DNA of 64,000 nt, from NCBI GenBank assembly GCA_036926305.1, contig JAXCHB010000015.1, forward strand, positions 1,612,001 to 1,676,000, written 5' to 3'. The position numbers were made by a program, and so were the translations under genes. Every line of letters begins with the position of its first letter. The first letter of the stretch is position 1. The notes beneath the pieces are model-generated. The model saw only the letters and a program-made list of their open reading frames with translations. It searched no databases and was not told the origin of the DNA. Source of the stretch: Uropetala carovei. Lineage: Eukaryota; Arthropoda; Insecta; Odonata; Petaluridae. Below, piece after piece: positions 33,591 through 46,397 of the stretch.

Positions 33591-34130
33591 TGCGACCTTT
33601 CTATCTTCTCTTTTCCTCTCCCCCCGCCTCTCTTTCTTATTCTCTTCCTCTCTCCCCTTTCCTCTTTCTTCTGCACTTGCTATTACTTTTTTCCTCTCAT
33701 TCTTCCTCTACTTTTCTACCCGTTTCACTCTTTATTCATCCCTTTTCATTCCTCTACCAACTTCTTTCTCCAAATTTCTTCAATTTATTCTCCCTTTCCT
33801 TTTACTTTTTCTTAATCAACTCTCCACCTATTTCCTTAGATATAACAATTTTACTATCTTCTTTGCGGGTATCTTCTTGTTTTACTTTCCTCTTCTCGTT
33901 CTTGTGATATCCGCTGCGTATTTAAATCCCTCTTTTGTTTATTTTCCTTCCATTGACTTTTCCTTTCTTCTCTCAATTCTTTTCTCCCTTCTCCTCCTCT
34001 CTCTTCCCATCTCATTTTCTCGATTCCTCCAATTCCTCTGTTTCTTCTCTTTATTTCCGCTTTCCTCTAATTTCTCCCCCCCCCTCGTACTCCATCTTTC
34101 TCCCTATATTTCATCTTATGTATCTCCATC

Positions 34131-34161
<31 letters not shown>

Positions 34162-34372
34162 AGCCTTTTCTCTGTACATCTTTCTATTTCCCAATCCCAA
34201 AGCACTCCCGATTTCAATGGAGCTCTTCCTCTCGCTCGGTTGGTTCTAGGTTTTCACTCAATCTGATCCGTATCTCTCTCTCTCTTTCCCTCTTACACCA
34301 TTTCTCTCACACTCTCTCTCTCTCTACCTCTCTTTCCCTCCCACACCAACCCAACGCCTCCATCTTCTCAAG
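33590..34372. repeat. Long polypyrimidine (CT-rich) tract
   Basis: About 780 bases strongly biased to C and T, with a (CT)n core at about 34135-34162 and others near 34275 and 34310. The Ser/Leu/Phe-rich frames at 33404-34266 are translations of it. Confidence 0.9.
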
Positions 34373-34692
34373 GCTTATCTTTCTTTTCAAGGTATCTCGG
34401 TGGGAATGGAAAGGTATCTAACCGCTACATCGCTACGGGGAACGATTGCGTCCCGATGCGTGATTTGCGTCGCATCAATACCGATCCAATACCGATACTT
34501 TTCTTTCGTTCTGAAGCGTTTGACGCTCTTCCCTCCTGATTTCCTGGAAAAGAATGACAAGTATTTGGCTTTGGGCCAACTCGTAATATCTGCTATTTGT
34601 GTGGCCAACATTCTACTTTGACTGGGAGTTATCTAGTTGAAAACGATTTCCTGAATGAACACTTAATTTGATGTATAAATACTTAAGTCTCT

Positions 34693-34828
34693 CCAATAGC
34701 CATAGTAAGGTTATGGACGACCAGAGTCGCATTTTGGCTATAATGCTGTTGTATTCACGGATGATTCACCGAAGGTAGATTTTTAAAACGAACCTTTCTG
34801 GTTTTTATAGCTTTGCTGTGGCTATTGG
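34693..34828. mobile_element. Short TIR element (136 bp), tentative MITE
   Basis: CCAATAGCCATAGTAAGG (from 34693) and its counterpart ending at 34828 form 22-bp inverted repeats with 18 matches. A related end (TATAACCTTGTTGTGGCTTTTG) occurs at 53398-53425. A target duplication is not clear. Confidence 0.45.
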
Positions 34829-34829
34829 A

Positions 34830-35585
34830 CTTATCTAAGATTAACAATTAAGTTTTTTTCAAATTTTGACGCATGAGTGATTATATTTGGATCTAAATTC
34901 CTCTGTTTACTAAGAATAATTGATTTAAATTATCAAGTAAGGCTTTAAATGACGTATCAAACGGTAACTTTTTGAAAGGTTTAGTCAACCAAAGAATTAA
35001 ATTGTTGTTAGTATAATTTTACGAACGCCCGCCATTATTATACTGGATTTCATAGCGAACCCTTTAGCCATGGTTTGAAAAACCCCGCCTACTTGAAACA
35101 GTGATTGTGTTATGCTGATTTATCAATAAAATTATCGTAAAATATATTTTCCTTGACTTTATTAATTTATTATTCTTTAGAGAAAATGAACGATCGGAAA
35201 CATTAATTGACATAAAGCTGCAGTAAACCACTTCAAACGGTAATTTTACAACATAATTGTAACTTTACATACCTCACAAATTAGAGAAAAAGCAAACCAT
35301 TCTGCAGAACACAAAAGTAGGTTTATCGGAGCAAAATAACCGCCAAAATCCACGCGACGGATATATTTCGGGATAAAAACAACCCAAAAAAATTCGCGGA
35401 TGATTTAAACGCGCGCAATTCCTTTCTCAGCCATTAAAAAGTAGAATCTGTCCCCGTCGCGGGAGATAGCCTGGAACGATAATTCGCGCCTGAGTCCCTT
35501 TCCCACCGCTCTTTCGCGGCGTCTCGCACATTTGCATAAGCATCTTCTCGTGTTACTCCCCGCATCCCGGCATTATTCCCAGAAA
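34830..35585. other. Gene-free stretch with a CpG-rich end
   Basis: Positions 35340-35540 are CpG-rich (GTCGCGGGAG, TTTCGCGGCG) and contain ATTTGCATAA, an octamer-like POU site. They directly precede CT/GA tracts. No gene supported. Confidence 0.35.
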
Positions 35586-35589
35586 ACTC

Positions 35590-35755
35590 GCTTTCACTCT
35601 CTCTCTCTCTCGAGGCGGAAGATTTCCTTCCCTACTAAATTTGAGGCGCGTACATTCCCTCTCTCCCACTCTCTTTCACTATCTCCACCTCCCATTTCAC
35701 CCTCTCCTTTCCTCGTTCCACCTTTCTCTTTCCCCCCCTATCTCTCTTCGGCTCT
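35590..35755. repeat. Polypyrimidine tract
   Basis: CT-rich on the plus strand with a (CT)n core at about 35596-35611. It is immediately followed by a purine tract of opposite bias. Confidence 0.85.
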
Positions 35756-35804
35756 TTATCAGGAGAGTGGTTGGCAAGTTGTTCTTCGGGATGGGGGAGT
35801 TTTA

Positions 35805-36060
35805 GCGAAGGGGAGAGAGAGAGAGAGAGAGAGAGGGGGGAGGAGGGAATGAGAAACGGGGAGGGGAAAGAGTAAATGGAGTGAAGGGAAAGGTGGTAAG
35901 GGGAGAAAGGTGAAAGAGGATGAAAGGTGGGAGGGGTGAGAGAGATATGTAGAGCTTGGTCGAAACAGGTGTCGGAGAAATGAGAGAGGGGGATGGGGAA
36001 GAGGTAAGAGGAGCGTGTAGGATGGGGAAAAGACAGGAAGGGGCAAAGGGAGTCTAGAGG
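35805..36060. repeat. Polypurine (GA-rich) tract
   Basis: Nearly all A and G, with a (GA)n core at about 35812-35836. With the pyrimidine tract at 35590 it makes an inverted-complementary pair separated by about 50 bases. Confidence 0.9.
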
Positions 36061-37338
36061 ATAGATATATAGGCAGTTAGAAATCCCCATCTTACGCCTA
36101 AACTCATTCGTCGTTAGAAAACAAAATAAGACAAGACACAGAATAGCGATAAATGAAATTACAATCGAGAAAATAAACGCGTGACAATTAAATTAGAACA
36201 TAATACAGAAGAAAGGCGAGTAAAGTAAAAGTCAACTCCTACTCACGGTTTAACGTAGTGTAATAGAAGTAACAAATAGAAAGATTCAGTTTATTTTCTA
36301 TGTGGGAAAAGCCAGTTGTGAAAACAACATATCATATTAAGTAGAAACCCACAGCAATTGGAGTTTCAAAAACCCGCGAAACTTAATTTAGATTAGATAG
36401 GAACACGTATCAATTCTCGAATTAACAATTTAAAATGCTTGTTATTCCATGATACAAACCTTGAAAATAGAAAAATAGACCAACAAAAAATTGAGTGCTC
36501 ACTCCAACGTTAGTAGTCAAATCAATGAATATAAGTAAATAAATAAATATATATACGCACACACACATACACACAGGAGAGTCAACATTATGTATAAAGA
36601 CTTTAAATTGCCATATTTTGCTGACATTATTACCAATTTTAATAAAATGTTGAACATTTAAAAAATAAAATAAACAAATAGCTTTTCTAGTATTGTTTAT
36701 TTTAATAAATTAACAGAATAACAATAGCTTAACAATATCTTGAAGATTAATTGGTGACCCATTGATATGGAGTGTTAATACATAAGTTTGTCTCACCCTG
36801 TGTGTGTGTGTGTATCGAGTAATAGGCTTTCGTCTGAAAAGCGGAAATCTTTGGTTGATATTATTTCTAATGAGTGCTGGCTGCAGCAAATGGATGGGAG
36901 GAGTCAAACTTGCAGACCATTGCACCATCACCTACTCTACTGACAGGTAGCCACTAAAAATATTACATGAAAATGTTTCACCATTTATTGAATATAACAA
37001 TTGTTATTGCCCTACAGTGACTATATTTCGCCAGATTCTTTACCTTCCCTACTTGTCGCCTTCCCCGGTATTCTCTCGAGCGCATGCTCGCAATGAATGC
37101 GTTAAAGATAAAAAGCTTTCCTCCTCTCTCTCGTCCCCTTCCTATTCTCTCTCTCTTCTCGCACTTCACCGATGGAGATGAAACACATCCCAATTTTTTT
37201 TGGTTGAGTTCTCGTTCTATACTTATTGATGCAAGTATCAATTATAAAAAATTACGAATTCTGAATAATTATAAATATTTTTCTTCATTTATCTCGTGGG
37301 CACGCGGCGCCTTATTCGCTTATATGGACGCAAAACTA
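36061..37338. other. Gene-free stretch with AT and CA/TG microsatellites
   Basis: (TA)/(CA)-rich sequence at about 36543-36578 and (GT)n at about 36797-36813. No supported gene. Confidence 0.45.
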
Positions 37339-37339
37339 A

Positions 37340-37495
37340 GAGGGGAGTGAGAGAGAGAGGGGAGGCATGCGGAGGAGGTAAAGGGAACGAGGGAAGGCGA
37401 AGGTAGGAAGGTAAGGAACTGAAGATACGTGAAAAAGAATAGGAGGAACGTAAAAGAGGGAGATGGAGAGGAACGGGCGAAGGAACGAGAGAGTC
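37340..37495. repeat. Polypurine (GA-rich) tract
   Basis: Nearly all A and G on the plus strand, with GAGAGAGAGA at about 37348-37358. Confidence 0.85.
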
Positions 37496-37499
37496 AATG

Positions 37500-38365
37500 C
37501 CTTCATTTATGATGTTGTGCATAGAAACTTTTCAGGATTTCGGAGTTTCTATAGAAACTATTTGTAATAGTTGTGTAAAGATCGGAAAAACTACGTGCAC
37601 ACTTCGGCTACAAAGCAGCCATCATCAGTGGATGATGGCTACTATGATGATCGGTAGATCATTATTGGTGACGACTGCTTTCTAGACAAAATGCCTTCCC
37701 CATCCCTTTATGGCTATTGTAGGGAAAGTTTCTGAATTCGATTTTAACCGCGGGATAAACTACAATTCTCTTTAGAAGTGATTTTTTCAATTTTATATAC
37801 CTTCCACATGAATTTCACATATGCATTCTTAGTGGTAACATATGAAGAAATTGTTATGTTTTAGCGAAATAAATGAATCTCTTCGTAGCTCCTCGATTCT
37901 GGTTATTAGGAATTCAGTTCGAATCATTATCCTTTGCAGAACTTCAAAGCAACGAGTGAAGGCAAAATTAATACGTAAACAGCAAGTCACTTCAATCCAT
38001 TTACTCGACAAACACTTGATAATTACCGAAGGTGCGTGTTATGCAGATTATGGTCGAATTTGACGAATATGGCTCCTTAATTTTTTTAAAAGCATTGTGT
38101 TGAAACCTATTGATATCACCTGAGTAATTAATGGGAGAGATCGATAATTATGATCGGGAATCACGTCCATTCATGTTGGTAATCGCTAAAATAGCCTTCC
38201 ATAAATTTTACCAAATCTAGCTTTTACATTCGCGTCTTCTAAATTTAGCTGTCTGCCGAGAAGGAAAAGAATTACTTGGTAAGAAAGATACTAGTGTAGG
38301 ATGGATAGGTTGATATTAGGACGAGATTGAGGCAGAAAAGTTTTCTTTATAACCTTTAAGGATAA
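37500..38365. other. Gene-free stretch with a 10-bp hairpin
   Basis: AGCCATCATC at 37617-37626 and its reverse complement at 37631-37640 form a perfect hairpin with a 4-base loop. Nothing else recognised. Confidence 0.45.
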
Positions 38366-39265
38366 AGGTGTTGTAGATGAAGGAGGGAAGAGGGAGGTGG
38401 GATGAGGGACTGCCAAAGACGTCGAGAGATAGGGTAGTTATCAGGGTAAAGAGAAGAAGGTAAGGGGGAGAGGTAAGGGATATGAGGGGGTTGGGAGACA
38501 GAGAGGGAAAAGGGTGATGAGAAAGGGGATGGAGAGAGAGAGAGGAGAAGGGAACCGAGGAAGGAGTACAAATATGAAAAAAGATGGGGAGGGAGAGAGA
38601 GGGAATAACTAGAAAGGAAGTGAGGGATAAAAGGAGGGAGGGGAAAGGAGGGGGAGAGGGAAGAAGGGAGAGGAAGGAGAGAGAGGGAAGAAGAGAGAGG
38701 GAAGGAAAAAGAGAGGGAAGCTGAGAGAGAGGGAAGGAGAGAGTGAGAAGAAAGGAAGTGAGGGAGAAAAGGGTGGGATGGAGAAGAGGAAAAGAGGAGA
38801 ATAGATTAAAAAGAGGTAGACAGACAGGGAGGAAGGAGAGTGAAAGAAGAGAAGGGAGAGAGGAAACGCTAGAGAGAGAGAGAGAGGAAGGGAGAGAGGG
38901 AGATAGGTGAGACGTCGGAGAGAGACGAGAATAGGAAGAGTAGATGTATAATTTGAAAATAAAGTGTATGGAGGAGAAGAGTGAGAGGAGAGGGCTAGCC
39001 TGGAAGGGAAATATATTCCGGGAGAGTGGAGGGGAGGATTAATGGGGAGAGGGGATTTTGAGGGGGAGGGGGGAGGGAGGGGCACACACACAGTAGATTA
39101 ACGGATGGAGTTGAGTGGGAGGGACGGAATGGTTTGCGCGGGAGTGTTTTGAGAATCCGGCGTGTTGGAGGAGTTGGAGGCGTCGGACAGAGAGGCAGGA
39201 AAGGAGGCAGTGTGTGTGAGAGAGAGAGAGAGAGAGAGAGGGGATACTGACAGATGCTTTTACTT
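38366..39265. repeat. Very long polypurine (GA-rich) tract
   Basis: About 900 bases dominated by A and G on the plus strand, with (GA)n cores at about 38871-38886 and 39218-39240. It is the longest purine tract in the window. Minus-strand Leu/Ser/Pro-rich frames (38609-39091, 38995-39360) are artefacts of it. Confidence 0.9.
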
Positions 39266-39269
39266 AACT

Positions 39270-40230
39270 CTTCGTATTCGTCTGAATATAGGGATCGAGA
39301 GTCTCTTCCCTTATCCTTTCGGATGGGCCGGAGGAGGGGGAAAAAAAGGGATTTTCGCAAAAATAATATTTTATATACCTGAGGACATCCTCTCCTTTTT
39401 CATCTCTTCTCCCGTCCTATTTCTTGACGTGCATTTTGATGAACGCCGCGTTTTATCAGTTCCAAACGCGCTTTTAGTCCGAATGTGTTATTTTTTTATT
39501 AAAACTTTTTCCTCTTTCCCTTTCCCGGTTTTCCGTTTCGTTCCCGTCGCCAGGTGTTTCTTTTGTTGTATTTTTCTTTATTCGTAGATATATGGAATTT
39601 ATCTCGGCGACGTAAGGATTTATACACATTTTAAACTTTGGTCTCTTATCTGTCTGATGGTCGGTTTAGTTATAAGTTTTTGACATTTGTTTTACTATGC
39701 TGGTGAAATTAGGTAATCATTCGATATGACTTATTGATGTTATTTGGGGGTATCACGGGGAATTATTTCATACTCGGATATTTATAGCTTTCGGAGACAA
39801 AGTTTGATATTAATTGGCTAGTATGTGAAGAACATTTAATTTTTGAAGATAATAGGCTCTATCATGAAAAAAATCTGATGTGGCCAACACATGACTTTCT
39901 CCATATTTGGGGTATAGATATTTCAATTATTATGAGGCAAAATTATCATTTCGTATCGTAAAAGAATACAGTCGTCCTTACTGCCGTAAATTACGTATAT
40001 TTTGAATGTTTACAGAATTCACCGCTACATGGTGGTGGCGCGGTATACTGGAAATTAAGAAAAAGCAAAATATCTCTGAAATGGATGGTTCTACGAAAAT
40101 TAGTTTCAAACAAAACTTGGAAGAAATATTATTCTCTACAACTTTGGTCCTTACGAAGATTACCAATAACGATGTTTTTAAGGAGATATTTGACGGAAAC
40201 CGAAAAACCGATTATTTATAAATAATTCCT
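39270..40230. other. Gene-free stretch
   Basis: No gene recognised. The frame at 40006-40221 borders the dispersed repeat at 40230 and has no family motif. Confidence 0.35.
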
Positions 40231-40625
40231 AAACAATAACTGCTATGGAAAATTGTTTGAAATAAAAGATGTAGGAAATTATATTTTCTACATTTTTTGT
40301 AATGGTCAATGTATACAATAATGACATTATCGGAGAAATATCGCAAAAACCGAATCGGGTTTCGAATAAACCTCGACTTGCGGTTAACCGTTATAGTCCA
40401 AAAACTAATCAGTTCTTTGTGCTCATGCTAAAGTGTTATATATGAAATTTGGTGTTAATATGACAAGTACTTCTTGAGTTAGAGCGCACACAATCACATA
40501 CATCCACACAGACACACACACAGACATCATTCCGAAAATAGTCTAAACTTGTTCTAGGGACCTCAAAACGTGTATTTCCGTTGAAATCTCGAAGTCAATT
40601 TTTTTCATGGAGAAAGCAAAAACAC
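40230..40625 (+). repeat. Dispersed repeat family R1, diverged copy
   Basis: The end of this segment (ACCTCAAAACGTGTATTTCC, then TGAAATCTCGAAGTCAATTT and TTTTCATGGAGAAAGCAAAA) corresponds to the ends of the copies at 55640-56345 and 59270-60915. The CA-rich stretch with CACACAGACACACA at 40486-40535 fits the (ACAG)n part of those copies. R1 is my label; it shows no coding region, and its class is unknown. Confidence 0.55.
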
Positions 40626-40629
40626 CGTT

Positions 40630-42730
40630 ATTATGTGCTTTGTCTACAAGAAATGCCATTGTATGATCTTTGCGGAAGAATCTATAACAGAGGCTACCTG
40701 ATATTTTCAACAAAAGTTATTCTCTTGCTTCAAATACCACAACCGTACTCTGGTTGTTACTTATCCGACTTACTTAACAAAGAACGAAAACATTGATTAA
40801 AACTTCAATTAATTTACGCATATACAACTAGTCAATAGCAGATTTTGCATGAAATACTCATCCGTTTCTTAAATTATTTATCCATGCTACGGGATGTATA
40901 TTTTGCGCGCCGAATGCTTTCACTTTCCCCTGTCATTTGCGAAATCTGATTGGTTGCTCAATTCCTTGGCAATTGTCTCAATTTTTACGTGGCTCCAATC
41001 CCTTACCCCTCCTGATTTTTGCGTGTTACGATGTATTGATTAAAAGGAAAAGCTGCGGAATTGTCTAATAATTAAATTTTAAACTGCATTTTTTGCATTA
41101 TAATTCATATTGGCCATTTAAAAACACTTTATTCTTGAATTTTACTTTTAAGAAATGAATTTTAATTTATTAAATTTCGTCAGATTTCATCTTAATTTTG
41201 AAGGTGTGAATACAGGAAAACACATGCGAAGCACTTGAGGCATTATGAGTGTATGTGCAATTTAGAAAAAGGAAAAAATTAGTGTAAAATATTTAAATTA
41301 ACTGCTAAATTTCAGATGACATATTAAAATATTGAAAACATCTAATTTAAGGATGGCATAAATGCCAACGAGTACTTTTTTCGATTAATTGTATTTGACA
41401 CATTTTATGCTCCATACGCGTCATACATATAGCATAGCATGAATTTAAAAGAGTCAAAAAGCGCTGCCTCATGCTGTTGATGCATATTACTCCACGCGTC
41501 TTTAGTACTACTCGCTATTCAAGGATCCATTAGTTGCACTCAAATTTTAGACTCGTCCACGCTGCATGGTATATGACCTTTTAAGAGCCTCCCGTTTAAC
41601 CCATATGGTACTTGGTCTTCAGACGGGTTCTCCATCTATCCTCTTACATAATTAAATCATGGCAAAAAAAAACAGACTAGAATACCCGTAATAATTTAAA
41701 AGTAAACTCGTCGTGAAATTGCGTTTCCTGAGGTTTCTTACGAAGTAAAACTTTTGAAAGTAAAGTTCGTTATATCTGCTCCTGCAAGGGGAAATTAACT
41801 GCACCGACTCGACTGCATATGATGGCATTTCGACGTCGGACCAAGCCATAAAATTTCCGCGAACGTATCGTTGCAACTTGAAAGCTTATAAATTATCTTT
41901 CGCAAATGGCCGTCATTTTCCCTTTTTCCCTCGCTGAAAGAGTTTCTTTCTTCCGGATAATGAGTACACTCACGCTTTAACGCACTCCGTGTGGATTTAT
42001 AGTTTTTTTCAAATGAATAATATCGTCTGCTGAATAGATGATTCATCGTCGGTGAGTTCTGAGCGATTTATTCGGCGACGAGTACTTTTGAAGTCGTAAA
42101 TAACCTGATGAACGAGCACGATAGCGTTCGAAGCATTAATGTTTCCGAAACGTGCGCGAATGCTCAACTAACCTCGAAACATTCATGGCTAAAATATGAA
42201 TTATCACGGCTGAAAATGACATTCATGCGAGTAAAATAACTTAAAGTCATATTAAAAAGTTTTTTCTGTTAGATCCTTAAATTATTTGTTCAATTTCGGA
42301 GTTTTACATATTTTGAATATACTCGAAGTTCATTATTCCGACGAATAAATAGCTCATGTTTATTTTAGCTTAACGTTTTAAAAAAATTTTGTTCTGTTGG
42401 AATGACTGAATACAAATAGTTTTAAAAGGCCATTTAAAAAAGTTGATATCTGACCCAGTTTTCATAACGATGAAAATATCGCTATTATATTCTATATTTG
42501 AGCATATTATGGTACTAGAGCTTAATGAATTCTCGGTAATCTATATTTCAGTCAGTGTTTTTTTTCTTTTTGTTTTTGAGATTTTTTTGCGAAGCTTAGG
42601 AAAAATATGAATAATGTTTGGCAATTGATCCAACGTTGCGGTCGGTATCTTTAAACATGGAGAATCATCCTCGTGGTAGCTAGAATTCCTGAAAGGTTTT
42701 CCGTATTCTGACTCGTTTAAGCTGATACTT
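40630..42730. other. AT-rich gene-free stretch
   Basis: No supported gene or repeat end. A CpG-richer part at 41800-42190 gives only chance frames. Confidence 0.4.
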
Positions 42731-42735
42731 TTTTT

Positions 42736-42905
42736 GCCGGCCTTGGCAGAGGGGTGGTTAACGTGCTCACGATGCTAACGTCGCAGGTTCGAATCCTTCC
42801 GATGAAATGCATGTATTCACCATTTTCATTTTACGCTCGTCGTAAAGGTCGTGAAGTTCTATTTATGAGCTAGTGAAAAATAAAATAAATAAACAAACGA
42901 GAAAA
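42736..42905 (+). mobile_element. tRNA-derived SINE
   Basis: It starts with GCCGGCCTTGGCAGAGGGGT and GGTTAACGTGCTCACGATGC, a tRNA-like D arm and anticodon region, then a good B box GGTTCGAATCC (42787-42797). A non-tRNA body follows (CACCATTTTCATTTTACGC) and an A-rich tail (AAAAATAAAATAAATAAACA) that ends near 42905. Head, body and A-rich tail in this order are the layout of a SINE. Confidence 0.7.
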
Positions 42906-42909
42906 ATGT

Positions 42910-45895
42910 ATCGGAAAATAAAAGAAATATTTCGAGTGAGCACAGTGTGGAGAAATGCAATAAGCAGTTTTTTCTGGAAATAACGTTAAAAATCTCCAAG
43001 GAAATTGGTACGAAGGTGAAAGAAACGACGAAAAGCCCTTTGAAATCGTTATGAACGTAGTTTCCATTCTTGAGTTGCCGCGAAGCGTGCACCTGGAAGG
43101 GTGCACTCACCTGGAGTTAAATTTTGAAGCGGCAATTATCCGTTCAGCGCCCACTGCACCGACATTAGTCTCCCGCTATATGTTTCCGTGAAAAGAAAGT
43201 GTTTATGATCGGTACAAAATCCGATATAAAATTTACGAGAGAAAAAATGTAATTTTTAAAAATTTCCGCAGGAATACCGCTACTAATTATGTAGGTCATT
43301 TTTCAAACAAAAACAGTATGCTAACAGCTATTAATTGTTAGCATACTGAATTTAAAACTCGGAAAGTTTTGCTCAAGCTGTTCGGAGAAATAAACAGGAT
43401 GAAAAGAATCAATTCAAAGGATATGACGTACAAAGCCATTATTAGGTACAAATGTGACGTTATCCATCGAAACTAGATATCAATTCTCTATTTTAATTAA
43501 CTATTGGATTGTAGAAATTGTATATTATTGTTCTTTCCTTTTCTGATTGTAGGTATTGTAGATTCTCATTAGGCTTGTTTGGTGAAATCTATTCTCAAAA
43601 TCGTCGCTATATGTTTTGAAGCCATTTTCGATCAAATATAAAAAATGGTAAAGAAAAGTCGGGACTCCTAATTGGGGATGAGTTGGAAGTCACTGGGAGG
43701 AAACCTTTATGCTGTTTCCAGATATGAATTTTATTCATCATGGATGATTTATTTGTTCGTGGTTTCTACCGATTTGCATTTACACAGCTGAAATTTCTAG
43801 TAATTGTCGTACCAGTCAAATTCTAGATTTTAATATTTGAGATTCGTGAAAAACTCTGTAACTCCCAGTTCATGAATGTTTCAGGATTTTTTTTCTGTGG
43901 TTGTGATGAATAAATTCCGCAAAATGGAGCCTTGATTCCATCGATGATATTTGAAAACTAATATCGTCAACAGAGTAAATATAAAAGTAATGCGTAATTT
44001 TGTAAGTGAATAATTAATTTTTCATTTATTTTGTTGTTCTCCTGTTAGAATATGAATATTGAGCCCATTAATTATTATTCTAGGATTTTATTTCGTATGA
44101 AATTTTTATAATCAAATGGAAAGTTGATTTAAAAATATAAATGTAAGTTTACTAATTGTTTGTTTAGAATTAAACACGATTTTACCATAACTAGAATAGT
44201 TATGAACAACGCAGGAAATAGAATTTCACGAATGAATTAATTAATTAATTTATATTTTCAATTTCTTGCCTCGTACTTTTGACATAATCATTACCTCCCA
44301 TTAACTTATTACCTGTAATGAATTTATTTCATTATTATTTCTTATTGCTGATGCTTATAATTAAGAAATTGTAAATTGACATGTAAAAATATAACAATCC
44401 TTTTTTGTTTTCTAGCGTTTTTGAGTTCCTCAAAGTGAGTAAAAGTTACTTTTTCCACAATGTACTCCAATTAATCGCGAAATTGCACGCATTAAATCCT
44501 TATCCTTCAATCACAGCTCCTTAAAACTCCCACCAAAAGAAATGCGGATGTCCTAACGTCGCCGAATGTTATCAAAGCCGAAATTAGTGCTTATATTACA
44601 GCGCGGCTCATAGCAATTAGCTCAACTACGCCTAACGCTTTCCATCAGCGCCCGTGTTCATTATTCACCTCAGCCCTTCATCACCTACCACTTCCATTTT
44701 CTGTTCTTCTCCCGCATCCTGCTAGACTTGTATTCAGTTCCTTCCGCCTTTCTCACTCTCCAAACCGATGCTTAATGAATAGCTGTTCGTTATAGTACAG
44801 GGATATTTTTGAATCCATTCCTATGAATTTTTTATGCTCACATATTAAATTAACCCAGTCTTTTTTTTTGCAGTCTCATGGCATAACATTTCCTCAAACC
44901 CTAAGTGATTTTTAAAGTTAAAAGTCGTCCCGTAATCCAGATTAGCTTTATGCATACAATTGGTTGACACAATTAATTCACCTTGGATACGGCTTTAAAT
45001 GATTAAATTTTCTACTTCATGGTTATACGTATATTTTAAACTAGCAGAATTTCCCTTTGAATTTCTATGGATTTAGAGAAGCTACTACAGCGCAACATAC
45101 AAACTCTTTAAAATATATAGTACATACTTTTTAAATTACAATTAGCTTTTCTTAACAATTAATCATATTTGCTTGTAACAATCCGTTTCCGAGCCTATTG
45201 CATTCAAATATAACGATAATTTTATTTCCTATCATACTACTTTCGCCAAATCCAGCTTCATTTCTTGTGTAATTATGCCTCGCTGAAATATTTACTTTTA
45301 TGGCTTGAAAAAGCAACGTACAGTTGTCCATGATCGAACACTGACTCCGGTAAATGTACACCAGATACGTGAGATTATTTACGTTAATAAACATTATAAT
45401 GTAAAATATAATAATTTTACAAAAAATGTAAGATTCCAGTATTCAATAGACGAAAGAAGGTTCAAGTACTTTCATCAATCGTTATAAACGCTTCCTGAAT
45501 AATGATCAGTATCTATTTACGTTGCTGTCCATAAACATCGATCGTTTTGTTGCTTAAACAAAAGTGCGAATCGAATAACGCTAAACTTTCGTCTATTTGT
45601 AAGCTTCATTGAAGCTAATTGAATCGGAGGTAACAATGATGGCCGCCTTGGTTGGCAACGCCCAGGAGGGGTACGAAAAATCCACAACATTTCGAAACAA
45701 ATAGCATATTTCTGGAAACTTCGACCGTGTAACATGTAAACTTCGTAGGAATAAGATAGTATAGAGTTTTATTCGTCGAATAAAGCAAAAACGAAAAAAT
45801 CGGTCCATATTTATGTATTTTTATGCTTGAAGGAAGAATACCTTGCAAGTCAAGAAATCGATTCATACGTGTTATCTTATGGAAAAAAGTTAATC
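42910..45895. other. AT-rich gene-free stretch
   Basis: It contains a perfect 12-bp hairpin at 43314-43348 and a CpG-richer segment at about 43010-43250. No supported gene. Confidence 0.4.
43314..43348. repeat. 12-bp perfect hairpin
   Basis: CAGTATGCTAAC at 43314-43325 is reverse-complemented at 43337-43348, with an 11-base loop. Confidence 0.85.
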
Positions 45896-45899
45896 CCCT

Positions 45900-46085
45900 A
45901 TATTGGCAGCACTGATTAATCTCGGTTGACCAAACCTTGACAATTCGCTAAGTTAGGATGTAAGGAAGAATCTTACCAAATTTGGTTATTCTAGCTTTTA
46001 CCGTTTAGGAGTTCCATGAGCAAACACACAAACACACAAATACACAAACACACACTTCAAAATATATTATAGTAGAAGTAGGTTA
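45900..46085 (+). repeat. Dispersed repeat tail with CACACAAA run
   Basis: TACCAAATTTGGTTATTCTA and ACCGTTTAGGAGTTCCATGA lead into a run of ACACAAACACAC units (46024-46053). The layout (phrases of ACCGTTT then CA-rich microsatellite) resembles the R1 repeats at 55640 and 59270, but the sequence differs. Confidence 0.4.
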
Positions 46086-46397
46086 CGGATTAAAGATATT
46101 TTTTTATAAGGTATAGTTTTATAAAAATTGCTCAGAATCTTATGAGATGAAAAAAAGGGTCGGAAACGCTTCTTGAAAACGGAAATTTTTGTATTTTTTT
46201 TGGAATTTTCGGTTGTACCCTTTAACATAATGCAGTAGGACCTCGTTAACAGTTGCCATCGATAATGTTGTTTCGATCAACCGTCGGTTGTCACCAAGTG
46301 GTACAAAAAATGAATAAGTTCCGTCGCAATTTTTGAATGAAGCAGACAAAGGAATAAGATAAAGATTGTACTGTGACTGAGAGAAAGATTGCTATCG

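Noticed and set aside
33404..34266. Long Leu/Phe/Ser-rich ORFs resembling membrane proteins
   Set aside because: They lie on a polypyrimidine tract. The hydrophobicity follows from CTT/TTC/TCT codons; overlapping frames give the same look.
36885..36945. Possible minus-strand tRNA-like SINE head
   Set aside because: GATGGTGCAATGGTCTGCAA and GACTCCTCCC are suggestive, but the B box is missing and no tail or sister copy was found.
38609..39360. Minus-strand ORFs of 160 and 121 codons
   Set aside because: Translations of the GA-rich tract read on the minus strand; no motif.
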